Shown: in pieces, positions 1 to 7,900 of the stretch
Layout of the letters: every line of letters starts with the position of its first letter
Numbering within the stretch: position 1 is the stretch's first letter
Assembly: GCA_031426815.1 (NCBI GenBank)
Contig: JASJPG010000027.1
Span: 1 to 64,000, forward strand
Origin: PFJX01 sp031426815
GTDB lineage: Bacteria; Pseudomonadota; Gammaproteobacteria; Burkholderiales; Thiobacillaceae
Direction: 5' to 3'
DNA: 64,000 nucleotides
Notes under the pieces: generated by a model
Seen by the model: only the letters and a program-made list of their open reading frames with translations
Told to the model about the DNA's origin: nothing
Database searches by the model: none
Position numbers and translations under genes: made by a program

Positions 1-2599
1 CGACCAGATCGGCGTTCATCTTGAGGCCCATCACTTCGCTCATGGTGAGCAGGCCATCCTCGCCGGAAAGATCGCCGACCAGAGTCAGCACCAGCGCCGG
101 CTGGCCTTTGATGGGCGCGCCGACGGGTACGGCTTCGGCGTCATCCAGCACGACCAGATTGCGCGTGCGATGGCCGTTCTCGGCGGCGTCAACCTCGCCG
201 GCATAGCCTTTGAGTTGGGCGAATTCGCCGCCGAGCAGGCCGTGGGTGGCGAAATGCAGGTAGCGCGTGTGCGCCAGATCGCTCTGTTTCACGCGCGCTT
301 CCTGCGCCGCTTCGCGCAGATACAGGTGCTGTTCGCCGCCGAGGATGTTCGCCACGGCAGTGACTTCATCGGCGGTTTCCGGCAAGCGCGGAATGCTGAC
401 GCGACCGCTCCCATTGTGGCCAGCCCGAAACGCGCCCAGATCGTTCAGCAACGCCCGCGTGGCGGCGCCCGGCGTTTGTTCGGCGGACGCGAAGATCGGG
501 TCGGCAAAAGCCACCAGGCTCTGGCCGTGTTCGCTAGCTTCCCGATTGCCGGCGGCGCGCTGAATCGCCAGCGTGGCGAGGCTGGGCAAGTAGGAAAAAC
601 GCCAATGCGCGCCAGCGTAGTCGAGCCCGCCGTATTGGGAAAGATCCGTTTTCTTCGCGCCGGCAAAAGTTTTTTGATCGGCCTCGCCCCAGCGCGTCAC
701 CAGCATTTCGAACGGCAAGGTATAGAGCGGCCCGTCGCCGACCACCAGCACGCGCCCGTTGGCCGGCAGTTTGTCCTGCACCGGCTTGAGCAACAGTTCG
801 TAGAGCCGGTTGAGCGCGGCCGGATCGAGCTGGCCCAAGGCCTCCAGGCGGCCGCCGGCTTCCATCGGTTGCCGCACTTGCATAACCAGGCGGTCGAGTT
901 CGTCGCGTTTGACCGGCACGCGCACCAACTGAAAATCGTCGCGGCCAATCAGGAAGATCAGCAGTTGCTGCTTCAAGCGAAAGTAGGCCAACAGGGTTTC
1001 GTGCGGGCGCAGCACCTTCCTTTGCAGGTCGGGCAGCGATAGCGGACGCGGTTCTTCCAGCTCCATATAACGCGGGTAGTCGCGCCACAGCTGCGTGTCG
1101 ACTGCGGCGCGCTCGCTTTCCGCCTGCTTCAACGCACGCTGTTGCGCCGCGACATCTTTCTGCCAACGCGCCAGGATGTACGGATCATCAATCGGCTTGG
1201 CCGGCAGGATGGCTGCGCCGCCGGCGTCGATCCGCGCGGTCATGCTGAGGCGGCGGTTCATTTCATCGAGGCTGTACAGCAGGGCGTCACGCTGCGCTTT
1301 CAGTTTCAGGAAGGCATCGTCGCCGGCCAGACGCGCCACGTCTGCGGTACGCAACATTTCGGTGAACAGCCGGCTTTGTGTGCGCGCAACGTCGATCAAG
1401 GCGGCGCGGTCATGCCCCTGGCCGGGATTTTTTTCATCCAGCCGCGCCCGGTTGTAGATCGCTTCGCCATAGATTGGCCGCAGCAGCGCAACCTTGTTTT
1501 CGCGCGCGGCGTCGTCGAGGCCGCGCGACAGCGCGAACAGCCGGTCGGCCTGCTCGACCGCTTGCTGGTAGACCGGCAAGGCGGCTTCCGGCCGGCCCTG
1601 CTGCATCAAAAATCGGCCGTAGGCGCGCAACGTGAACAGTTGCACTTCGGCATGCGCGCCGGTCGCGGCGGCGGACATGGCGCGGTTGAACATGGCTGCG
1701 GCCGCTTCAGGCTGATTTTTGCTTGCCAGCACCTGCGCCAGCACGCGGAAGGGTTTCGACGAAACGCCGTAGTCCTGCCCCGCCAACGATTCGGCAATGA
1801 CAATGGCGCGGCGCAACCAGACTTCGGCTTCGTCCAGCTGATTCTGCTTGAGCAGCGTTTGCCCCAGGTTGGTGTAGGCATCCAACGTCACCGGATGGGT
1901 TTCGCCCCAGGCGGCAGGCGCTTGTTCGGCGGAAGCGCGGGCGTAAATTTCACCCTCGGCGTGACGCCCCTGGCGATGCCGTAACATGACCAGGCCGTCG
2001 CCCGCATGCTGGCGCCAGCGGCGGGCATGCCGTTCGGTGGCGGCCGCGCTTTTTTCCCAGACGGCGGTGAGCAGCGTTTCCGCTTCCGCCTCGTTGCCGC
2101 TCAGCATTTGCAGACGGCCCAGGCGCGTGTGCGCGTCCAGCCAGGCATCCAGCGTCTCGTCGTCTTTGGGCGCCGGCGCGCGCGCAACCGCTTCACGCAA
2201 TTGCTTGTCGGCCTCGGCATAACGGCCTTGCGCCTGCAAGGCCTGGCCCAGGTGGATTTGCGTTTTGATCGCCAGGCGCGAGGCATAGCCATGGCCGCGT
2301 TCAGCGCCGAGCAGGGCTTCGCGCAGGATCAGTTCGGCTTCGGCAAAACGGCCTTGCTGCCGCAAAGCCAGGCCCAGGCGTTGCTGGGCGATGGGCAGCA
2401 ATTTTTCACGCCCCCTTCCAGCCGGCAGCGCCTCCGCCACGGCGATGGCCTGTCGCGCCAGCGGTTCCGCGGCAATCGATTGGCCGTTCTGCAACAGCTC
2501 CAGCGTCTGCTTGTTCAAAGCCGCAATGTCTTGCGACTGGCTCCACGCCAAGGCGGGGACCAGGCAAATCACGAACAGGAAATAACGCAAGGAATTCAT
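1..2599 (-). CDS. TPR-CHAT domain protein, C-terminus beyond the window edge
   Basis: About 866 codons are visible and the frame runs off the left edge. The product starts with a signal peptide (MNSLRYFLFVICLVPALAWS). Tetratricopeptide-type helical repeats rich in A-x-x-x-x-x-A patterns follow to about residue 350, then a CHAT (caspase HetF-associated with TPRs) protease-like domain from about residue 560. The CHAT histidine is seen as YLHFATHG, His786. The sequence reaches GLLTMSEVMGL just before the edge. In this family the catalytic cysteine (LSAC motif) lies a few residues further on, so its presence cannot be checked here. The start at 2599 has a GGAG six bases upstream; an in-frame ATG at 2611 is less well placed. 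It is divergent from the caspase-like gene at 2665 with only 65 bp between them. CHAT proteins are clan CD peptidase relatives; the substrate is unknown. Confidence 0.88.
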   Translation of the reverse strand, partial: MNSLRYFLFVICLVPALAWSQSQDIAALNKQTLELLQNGQSIAAEPLARQAIAVAEALPAGRGREKLLPIAQQRLGLALRQQGRFAEAELILREALLGAERGHGYASRLAIKTQIHLGQALQAQGRYAEADKQLREAVARAPAPKDDETLDAWLDAHTRLGRLQMLSGNEAEAETLLTAVWEKSAAATERHARRWRQHAGDGLVMLRHRQGRHAEGEIYARASAEQAPAAWGETHPVTLDAYTNLGQTLLKQNQLDEAEVWLRRAIVIAESLAGQDYGVSSKPFRVLAQVLASKNQPEAAAAMFNRAMSAAATGAHAEVQLFTLRAYGRFLMQQGRPEAALPVYQQAVEQADRLFALSRGLDDAARENKVALLRPIYGEAIYNRARLDEKNPGQGHDRAALIDVARTQSRLFTEMLRTADVARLAGDDAFLKLKAQRDALLYSLDEMNRRLSMTARIDAGGAAILPAKPIDDPYILARWQKDVAAQQRALKQAESERAAVDTQLWRDYPRYMELEEPRPLSLPDLQRKVLRPHETLLAYFRLKQQLLIFLIGRDDFQLVRVPVKRDELDRLVMQVRQPMEAGGRLEALGQLDPAALNRLYELLLKPVQDKLPANGRVLVVGDGPLYTLPFEMLVTRWGEADQKTFAGAKKTDLSQYGGLDYAGAHWRFSYLPSLATLAIQRAAGNREASEHGQSLVAFADPIFASAEQTPGAATRALLNDLGAFRAGHNGSGRVSIPRLPETADEVTAVANILGGEQHLYLREAAQEARVKQSDLAHTRYLHFATHGLLGGEFAQLKGYAGEVDAAENGHRTRNLVVLDDAEAVPVGAPIKGQPALVLTLVGDLSGEDGLLTMSEVMGLKMNADLV

Positions 2600-2664
2600 C
2601 GGCGACTCCATACCGGCGCGCGTAAAAGTGCAGGCTAAACTTTAGCCATTCTCAGGGGAATTTC

Positions 2665-4383
2665 ATGCTGACGTACCGGAAATCGATGCTTCATCTGACA
2701 GCATACCTGCTGCTCGCGCTGGCGACGCTTGCCCCGGCTGGCGCGGCCGAATTGGTGCGCGCGCAATTTTTGTTGGCCAGCCCCGATGCGCGGGCGCCCA
2801 CGCTGACGCATCTCGCCGCCAAAACCCAGGTCGAAATTCTGGAACGGCGCGGCGGCTGGACCCGGGTGCGCGGACAAGGTCGCGAAGGCTGGCTGCGCCT
2901 GCTGGCGCTGCGCGATGTCGGCGCGAACGCGCTGTCGTCGCACAGCCTGCAAACCTTGTTCAAACACGAGCGCGACCAGCGTTTCACCAGCGTCGCCGGG
3001 CTGCGCAGCCTGCAGCCGCCGCGCGCTTCGGCGCATGCCTTGATCCTGAGCATCGGCGAATACCGCAATGGCATCCCGCCTCTGCCAGGCGTTGCGCACG
3101 ACGCCGACAGCGCCGTGCTGATGGCACGCGCGCTGAGCGTGCCGGAAGCGAATATCACCGCCTTGAACGACGCTGCGCTGACGCTGGCCGGCCTGCGATC
3201 AGCGCTGGATGGCCTGGAAGCGCGCGTGCTGCCGAACGATGAAGTGTTCCTCTATTACTCCGGCCACGGCGCCCGTCGGCTCAGCCCGGAAGCCGGCGAG
3301 AAACACTGCGCCGAAGCCCTGTTGAGCGTCGATGGCGAGGCGCTGCTGGATAGCGAACTGGAACAACGCCTGCAACGCCTCACCGCCAAAGCTCGCCGCG
3401 TGGTGGTGTTCCTCGATGCCTCGCATGCCGGCAGCATCAAATTGCGTAGCGCCGGCCAGTTCAGCGCAAAAACCGCGAACACAGCCGACGCCAAAACCTG
3501 TGAGCAGCCAGTCAACGCGTCGACGCGCGGCCTGATTTCCACCGAAGCGGGTCGCAACAAGGCCAATTTCGTCCTGATCGCCGCCGCGCGGGCAGGCGAA
3601 ACCGCGCTCGACGACGGCCAGCGAGGCGGCCTCGCCAGCCACGCCTGGCTCGACTGTCTGGCCGGCGAAGCCAACGACGCGGATGCCTCGGGCGGCCTCT
3701 CGGCGCGTGAAATTCTGGCCTGCGCACAAACGCGCATCGAACAACTCATGCCGGGCAACAGCGCCTTCAGCCCGCAACATCCGCTGCTGATCGGCAATAC
3801 CGGCATGGTGCTCGCGACACCGGACAATCTGCCGAAAACGGCGGATGCGGCCGCCGTGCTGAAAGACATCCACGCCAACCGCGACGACCGCCGCCAGGTG
3901 CGTCTGAGCGTCGACAAACCCGAGTACAAAGTCGGCAAGGACCGCATCCGCTTCAGCCTGGAAAGCAGCCATGCCGGCTATGTGTATCTGCTCATGGCGG
4001 GCAGCGACGGCAAACAGTTCGACATGCTGTTCCCCAACAAAAAGGACGACCGTAACCTGATGCAGGCCAATGAAACCTGGAACCTGCCGCGCCCCGGCTG
4101 GGCATTCCGCGCCGGCGGCCCGGCCGGACGCGATCGATTGCTGGTACTGGTGAGCGACAAACCGCGCGACTTCTCCGCCCTCGGCATGGTCGCCGCCGGC
4201 CCCTTCTCCAGCTTGGCCGCCTCCCCGGTCGCCGCACGCAATATCCAGATCGTCGCCGACGGCGACGAAGAAACCGCGCCACCGCAATGCAGCCAAGCCG
4301 GCACACCGCGCAGCGCCGAGATCGCCACTGCGTGTTCCAACGCTTACGGCGCGGATTTGATCGAGTTGGTCGAGGTCGATTGA
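2665..4383 (+). CDS. Exported caspase-family protein with SH3-like and DUF4384-type regions; catalytic Cys replaced by Ser
   Basis: 572 residues with an N-terminal signal peptide (cleavage probably after GAA near residue 28). An SH3-like segment (about 30-88, containing GGWTRVRGQGREGWL) is followed by a caspase/peptidase C14 fold (about 120-375). A DUF4384-like beta domain comes next (about 400-500, KPEYKVGKDRIRFSLES). The catalytic histidine is present in YYSGHGARR (His201). The position of the nucleophile reads FLDASHAGS, where active family members have DACHSG, so Ser253 replaces the cysteine. The AGGGGA five bases before the ATG supports the start. The neighbour on the other strand encodes a CHAT protein, also of the caspase clan. 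Export plus loss of the cysteine suggests a pseudo-protease or a serine-dependent variant; the first is more likely by family precedent. Confidence 0.88.
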   Translation: MLTYRKSMLHLTAYLLLALATLAPAGAAELVRAQFLLASPDARAPTLTHLAAKTQVEILERRGGWTRVRGQGREGWLRLLALRDVGANALSSHSLQTLFKHERDQRFTSVAGLRSLQPPRASAHALILSIGEYRNGIPPLPGVAHDADSAVLMARALSVPEANITALNDAALTLAGLRSALDGLEARVLPNDEVFLYYSGHGARRLSPEAGEKHCAEALLSVDGEALLDSELEQRLQRLTAKARRVVVFLDASHAGSIKLRSAGQFSAKTANTADAKTCEQPVNASTRGLISTEAGRNKANFVLIAAARAGETALDDGQRGGLASHAWLDCLAGEANDADASGGLSAREILACAQTRIEQLMPGNSAFSPQHPLLIGNTGMVLATPDNLPKTADAAAVLKDIHANRDDRRQVRLSVDKPEYKVGKDRIRFSLESSHAGYVYLLMAGSDGKQFDMLFPNKKDDRNLMQANETWNLPRPGWAFRAGGPAGRDRLLVLVSDKPRDFSALGMVAAGPFSSLAASPVAARNIQIVADGDEETAPPQCSQAGTPRSAEIATACSNAYGADLIELVEVD

Positions 4384-4561
4384 GGTCGACCCGACCCAGC
4401 AATTTTGTCGATTTTTTTTACAGTTCCTGTCGCAACGTGGACTGCCCTGCCCGCGTATTTTTCAGGAGGGGATTTTTTGCTCTGCATTACATGATTCAAC
4501 GCATTGATTCGATGCAGGTTAATTTCCAGCTCACGCATCCGCCCGCCGATCCTGACAAAAG

Positions 4562-4577
4562 CGGTCCATATCTTGCG
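4562..4577 (+). promoter_or_regulatory. Weak sigma-54-like -24/-12 element before PEP-CTERM gene 1
   Basis: CGGTCC, five bases, then TTGCG. The GG and GC are exactly 10 bases apart and the -12 half is close to consensus, but the -24 half is degenerate. The -12 GC is 83 bp before the ATG at 4659, close to the spacing seen for the two better elements at 10330 and 43991. On its own this would be a doubtful call. Confidence 0.35.
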
Positions 4578-4599
4578 TGTCTGTCCTCAATAAAGAATT

Positions 4600-4617
4600 C
4601 TTGCAGGTTCCTGCAAG
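4600..4617. repeat. Perfect 8-bp inverted repeat in the PEP-CTERM 1 leader
   Basis: CTTGCAGG and CCTGCAAG are separated by TT, about 42 bp before the start codon and downstream of the possible -24/-12 element. It could be an operator or a small mRNA hairpin. It lacks the U-run expected of a terminator. Confidence 0.5.
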
Positions 4618-4658
4618 CATATTTAGTCCGATATCAATCAACTTAACGAGGAATCCCG

Positions 4659-5399
4659 ATGAATCGCCTACTTCTTTCCACGCTGCTCGCCAGCCTGATG
4701 CTGCAAGTGACGCCGGCATCGGCCACGCTCCCTACAAGCGCCGATGCATACATCGACTGGTCGACCTTCGCCATCCAGATCATTGACATCAATGGCGGCA
4801 CTGGCGGGTCGCTATCCTGGACATTTCAATCCTCTGACGTCTACGTCGACGCCGGGTCGAGCGTTTCCAACAACAGCGCAGACTGGAGCACTCCGCTTAG
4901 CGCGGCTGACGGTGTCGCCATGGCGAATGCGGATGTAAGCAGCCTCCAAGCGAGCTTCAGCACACCGCCCGCAAGTTTGAATGCCTATGCCCAAGCCAAT
5001 CGCTATGGCTACTTCAGCCTGACCGCCAATACGATGGCGATTTTCTCAGTCGAGGCGAGCGCCTACATCGACATGAACGATCCCATCAACGGTGATGCCT
5101 ACGCCTGGGCAGCACTGGATGCAGACGGTGTCGGTCCGTTTGGGACGGACCTACAGCATGGCGGCACCAGCAAGCTCGCCTGGGCTGCGGGCGCGGGCTT
5201 TCCGGTAACCGATTCCGGCAAGCTCTATGCCACATTTATCAATCTGACCAACGCCGACATGGACGGCACTGTTCACGCGTTCACTCAGGTCAATAAATAT
5301 GGCGTCATCGCCGTAGCCGTGCCGGAACCCGAAACCTATGCACTGATGCTGGCCGGTCTCGGCTTGGTCGGCTTCATGGCGCGTCGCCGCAAAGCCTGA
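4659..5399 (+). CDS. PEP-CTERM sorting domain protein
   Basis: 246 residues. An N-terminal signal peptide ends near ASA (residue 22). The exported body is rich in small and acidic residues and no catalytic motif is recognised. The C-terminus is a textbook PEP-CTERM signal: VPEPE, a hydrophobic span (ALMLAGLGLVGFMA) and an RRRK basic tail. Such proteins are processed by exosortase (EpsH/XrtA family) and are tied to exopolysaccharide and biofilm formation; no exosortase gene is in this window. A GAGG six bases before the ATG supports the start, and a rho-independent terminator at 5421 closes the unit, so it is monocistronic. It is one of three such genes here; the bodies show no obvious similarity to one another beyond the sorting signal. 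Confidence 0.9.
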   Translation: MNRLLLSTLLASLMLQVTPASATLPTSADAYIDWSTFAIQIIDINGGTGGSLSWTFQSSDVYVDAGSSVSNNSADWSTPLSAADGVAMANADVSSLQASFSTPPASLNAYAQANRYGYFSLTANTMAIFSVEASAYIDMNDPINGDAYAWAALDADGVGPFGTDLQHGGTSKLAWAAGAGFPVTDSGKLYATFINLTNADMDGTVHAFTQVNKYGVIAVAVPEPETYALMLAGLGLVGFMARRRKA

Positions 5400-5420
5400 C
5401 GGGTTATCGCCACCGGCCCG

Positions 5421-5447
5421 AAACCCCGCTTGGTGCGGGGTTTTTTG
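5421..5447 (+). terminator. Rho-independent terminator after PEP-CTERM gene 1
   Basis: AACCCCGC and GCGGGGTT arms around a short TTGGT loop, followed by a run of six T. It lies 22 bp after the stop codon. Confidence 0.85.
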
Positions 5448-5494
5448 TTTATGGCCGCCACGTAGAATTCCGCCCCCGGCTTCCTGATATCGCC

Positions 5495-6535
5495 ATGACC
5501 CCGCCCGAACTTCTGCCCGTCACCCTTCTTACCGGCTTCCTCGGCAGCGGCAAGACCACCGTGCTGAACCATCTGTTGCGGCATTTGCCGCTGACCGCCG
5601 TGGTGATGAACGAATTCGGCGAGATCGGCCTCGACCATCAATTGCTGGAAGAGAGCCGCGGGCCGCTGGCGCTGCTTTCCGGCGGCTGCGTCTGTTGCCA
5701 GATCCAGGGCACGCTGGCGCCGACGCTGAAGAATCTGTACATGGCGCGGACTAGCGGCAAGCTGCCGCCGTACGAACGCATCATCATCGAAACCACCGGC
5801 ATCGCCGACCCGGCGCCGATCCTGGACACCCTGCTCAGCGAACGCTGGCTGGCGGCGCGGCACAAGCTCGACGGCGTGGTGACGACGGTCGACGCGGTAT
5901 TCGGCACACAACAACTGGACGCGCATTTCGAGGCGGCGCGGCAAGTCGCGGTGGCGGATCGGCTGCTGCTGACCAAGACCGATCTGGCCACGCCCGAACA
6001 GGTCGACGCGATCAAGACCCGCCTGGCTGAACTCAACCCGGCCGCGCCGATACACACCGTTCTGAGCGGCATCGTCGACCCCGCCCTGGTCACCCATCTG
6101 GGCCTGTTCAACCCGCTCGACAAACACCCGGATGTGCTGCAGTGGCTGGCGCATCAACGCTACAAACCGGCGGCGCGCCCGCTGCTGGGCGGCAAGACGA
6201 CAGCGGCGCCGGCGGATTTGCACGACAGCCGCATCCGCGCCTTCAGCCTGAGCTTCGACGCACCGCTGGAATGGCATGGCGTGCAGTCGGCGCTGGACAT
6301 GTTGCAGGCGTTCCGGCCGCAAAACCTGTTGCGCATGAAAGCCCTGGTCAACGTCAAAGGCAATCCGAATCCGGTCGTGCTGCACGCCGTCCAGCACATG
6401 TTCTATCCGCCCGCCGAACTGCCGGCCTGGCCGGACGCCGACCGGCGCAGCCGCTTCGTGTTCATTACTTCCGATCTGGACGAAGCCTTCGTCGCCAAGC
6501 TGCTGGCGGATTTCACTCAGGCAGCGTCGGTCTGA
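5495..6535 (+). CDS. CobW/COG0523-family G3E GTPase metallochaperone
   Basis: 346 residues. The Walker A motif is GFLGSGKTT (residues 14-22). The metal-binding GGCVCCQ motif (CxCC type) is at 63-69, and ETTGIADPAPI is the switch region near 100. A CobW C-terminal domain occupies roughly 240-335. COG0523 GTPases deliver or handle transition metals such as zinc or cobalt. There is no cobalamin gene nearby and no visible Zur box, so the metal cannot be assigned; a YjiA/ZagA-like role is as likely as CobW itself. The gene stands alone between a terminator and a palindromic repeat at 6543. Confidence 0.9.
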   Translation: MTPPELLPVTLLTGFLGSGKTTVLNHLLRHLPLTAVVMNEFGEIGLDHQLLEESRGPLALLSGGCVCCQIQGTLAPTLKNLYMARTSGKLPPYERIIIETTGIADPAPILDTLLSERWLAARHKLDGVVTTVDAVFGTQQLDAHFEAARQVAVADRLLLTKTDLATPEQVDAIKTRLAELNPAAPIHTVLSGIVDPALVTHLGLFNPLDKHPDVLQWLAHQRYKPAARPLLGGKTTAAPADLHDSRIRAFSLSFDAPLEWHGVQSALDMLQAFRPQNLLRMKALVNVKGNPNPVVLHAVQHMFYPPAELPAWPDADRRSRFVFITSDLDEAFVAKLLADFTQAASV

Positions 6536-6542
6536 ATCGTAG

Positions 6543-6560
6543 GTGCGAATTTATTCGCAC
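6543..6560. repeat. REP-like palindrome
   Basis: GTGCGAAT and ATTCGCAC around TT form a perfect 8-bp inverted repeat, of the kind often scattered between genes in proteobacteria. It lies 7 bp after the CobW-type gene and overlaps the last codons of the small minus-strand gene at 6551, whose final Cys-Glu-stop is read from the repeat. Confidence 0.65.
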
Positions 6561-6733
6561 GGCGCCGCCGCCAGCCTCCCAACCAGCAAATCGATCCAGC
6601 GCCGCAGCAGTTCCAGCGGCCAGAACACGCCGCAGAACAGCGCATCGCCGAACGCCATGCCCTGGCTGCGACGCAACAGGGTCATGGCGAGGCCAAGTGA
6701 GAGGTAAAGGGTGAGGCTCAGGCTGAAGTTCAT
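6551..6733 (-). CDS. Small hydrophobic protein, unrecognised
   Basis: 60 residues: a hydrophobic stretch at 3-20, a short basic stretch RRSQ, and a second hydrophobic segment containing CGVFWPLELLRRWIDLLVG. A GGAGA a few bases before the ATG favours real translation. The gene lies between the CobW-type GTPase and the WYL regulator, on the opposite strand to both. No family is recognised. It could be a small inner-membrane protein; the end of the frame falls in a REP-like palindrome, which suggests the C-terminus is not conserved. Confidence 0.5.
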   Translation of the reverse strand: MNFSLSLTLYLSLGLAMTLLRRSQGMAFGDALFCGVFWPLELLRRWIDLLVGRLAAAPCE

Positions 6734-6812
6734 TTCCGTCTCCGTCGATTACGATGAAAACAGCTTAATGGCTCACTGGCTCATCAGACGCGCCACCGCC
6801 CAAGCCCGCGGC

Positions 6813-6818
6813 TACAAT
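6813..6818 (+). promoter_or_regulatory. Possible -10 element (TACAAT) of the WYL regulator gene
   Basis: TACAAT lies about 29 bp before the ATG at 6847, in the context GCTACAATGGC common at promoters of GC-rich betaproteobacteria. No good -35 is visible. Confidence 0.3.
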
Positions 6819-6846
6819 GGCCGCACGACCTATTTGAGGCGAAAAC

Positions 6847-7818
6847 ATGGACCGCACCGAACGCTTTCACCTGATCGACATGATGCTGGCTTCGCCCGAA
6901 ATAGCCACTTTCGACCGCCTGCAAAAGCGTCTGGAAGTGTCGCGCGCGACCCTGAAACGCGATCTGGAATATCTACGCAACCGCCTCAACGCGCCCATCA
7001 TCTGGGATCGCGAAACGCGCGGTTACATCTACGGCAAGCCACTCGCGGTTGGTGCACAGTACGAACTGCCCGGACTGTGGTTCTCCGCCGATGAAATCCA
7101 CGCTCTGCTGACCATGCAGCACCTGCTCGCCAACCTCGATGCCGGCGGTTTGCTGGGGCCCCACATCCAGCCCCTGATGTCACGCTTGACCGGTTTACTC
7201 GGCAACGGTCGGCATCCCACCGAAGAAATCAAAAAACGTATCAAGTTGATTCCTCTCGCCGCGCGCCGCGCGCCTATCGACCAGTTCGCCACGATCGGCT
7301 CCGCGTTGTTGCGGCGCAAACGCTTGCGCATCGGCTATTACGCCAAATCGAGCGATCGCGTCAGCGAACGCGAACTATCGCCACAACGCCTCGTTCACTA
7401 TCGTGAAAATTGGTATCTCGATGCCTGGTGCCACCTGCGTAAAGGCCTGCGCAGCTTTGCAATGGACGGCATCCAGCACGCGGAAATCCTCGACACGACC
7501 GCGCGCGAAGTCGCCGAAAAATCGCTGGACGCGATGCTCGGTGCCGGCTACGGCATCTTCTCCGGCCGCAAGCTGACCTGGGCGAAATTGCGCTTCAGCG
7601 CCGAACGCGCGCGCTGGGTGGCGCTGGAACAATGGCATCCAAAACAGCGCGGCAAGGTGCAGAAAGACGGTCGCTACGTGCTGGAAATGCCCTACGCCGA
7701 CGACCGCGAACTGGTCATGGATATCCTGCGCCATGTGCCGGAAGTGGAAGTGCTGGAACCGGCGGCGTTGCGGGAAAAGGTGGGGGAGAAATTAAGGGCA
7801 GGCTTGGCGAACATGTAG
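6847..7818 (+). CDS. YafY-type transcriptional regulator with HTH and WYL domain
   Basis: 323 residues. The N-terminal winged helix-turn-helix of the DeoR/HTH_11 type (about 1-65) includes FDRLQKRLEVSRATLKRDL. A WYL ligand-binding domain (about 150-230) contains RIGYYAKSSDR and WYLDAWCHLRKGLRSF, and a WYL C-terminal extension (WCX) follows to the end. WYL regulators sense ligands such as nucleotides or nucleic acid and often control DNA-repair or defence genes. Here the convergent neighbour is a NERD-helicase, then a toxin-antitoxin pair. The target is not evident from the sequence; it may act on its own promoter or on the helicase. Confidence 0.88.
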   Translation: MDRTERFHLIDMMLASPEIATFDRLQKRLEVSRATLKRDLEYLRNRLNAPIIWDRETRGYIYGKPLAVGAQYELPGLWFSADEIHALLTMQHLLANLDAGGLLGPHIQPLMSRLTGLLGNGRHPTEEIKKRIKLIPLAARRAPIDQFATIGSALLRRKRLRIGYYAKSSDRVSERELSPQRLVHYRENWYLDAWCHLRKGLRSFAMDGIQHAEILDTTAREVAEKSLDAMLGAGYGIFSGRKLTWAKLRFSAERARWVALEQWHPKQRGKVQKDGRYVLEMPYADDRELVMDILRHVPEVEVLEPAALREKVGEKLRAGLANM

Positions 7819-7832
7819 GAGCGGCGAACAAT

Positions 7833-7895
7833 CGCGCCTTGGAAGGCGCTCCTACATCGCGCTGAAATCCGTGTAGGAGCGCCTTCCAAGGCGCG
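7833..7895. repeat. 23-bp perfect inverted repeat between convergent genes
   Basis: CGCGCCTTGGAAGGCGCTCC (continuing TAC) at 7833-7855 is the exact reverse complement of 7873-7895, with a 17-base spacer. It fills the gap between the convergent WYL and NERD-helicase genes. It resembles dispersed REP/BIME elements and could act as a two-way transcription barrier. Confidence 0.8.
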
Positions 7896-7900
7896 AGATT

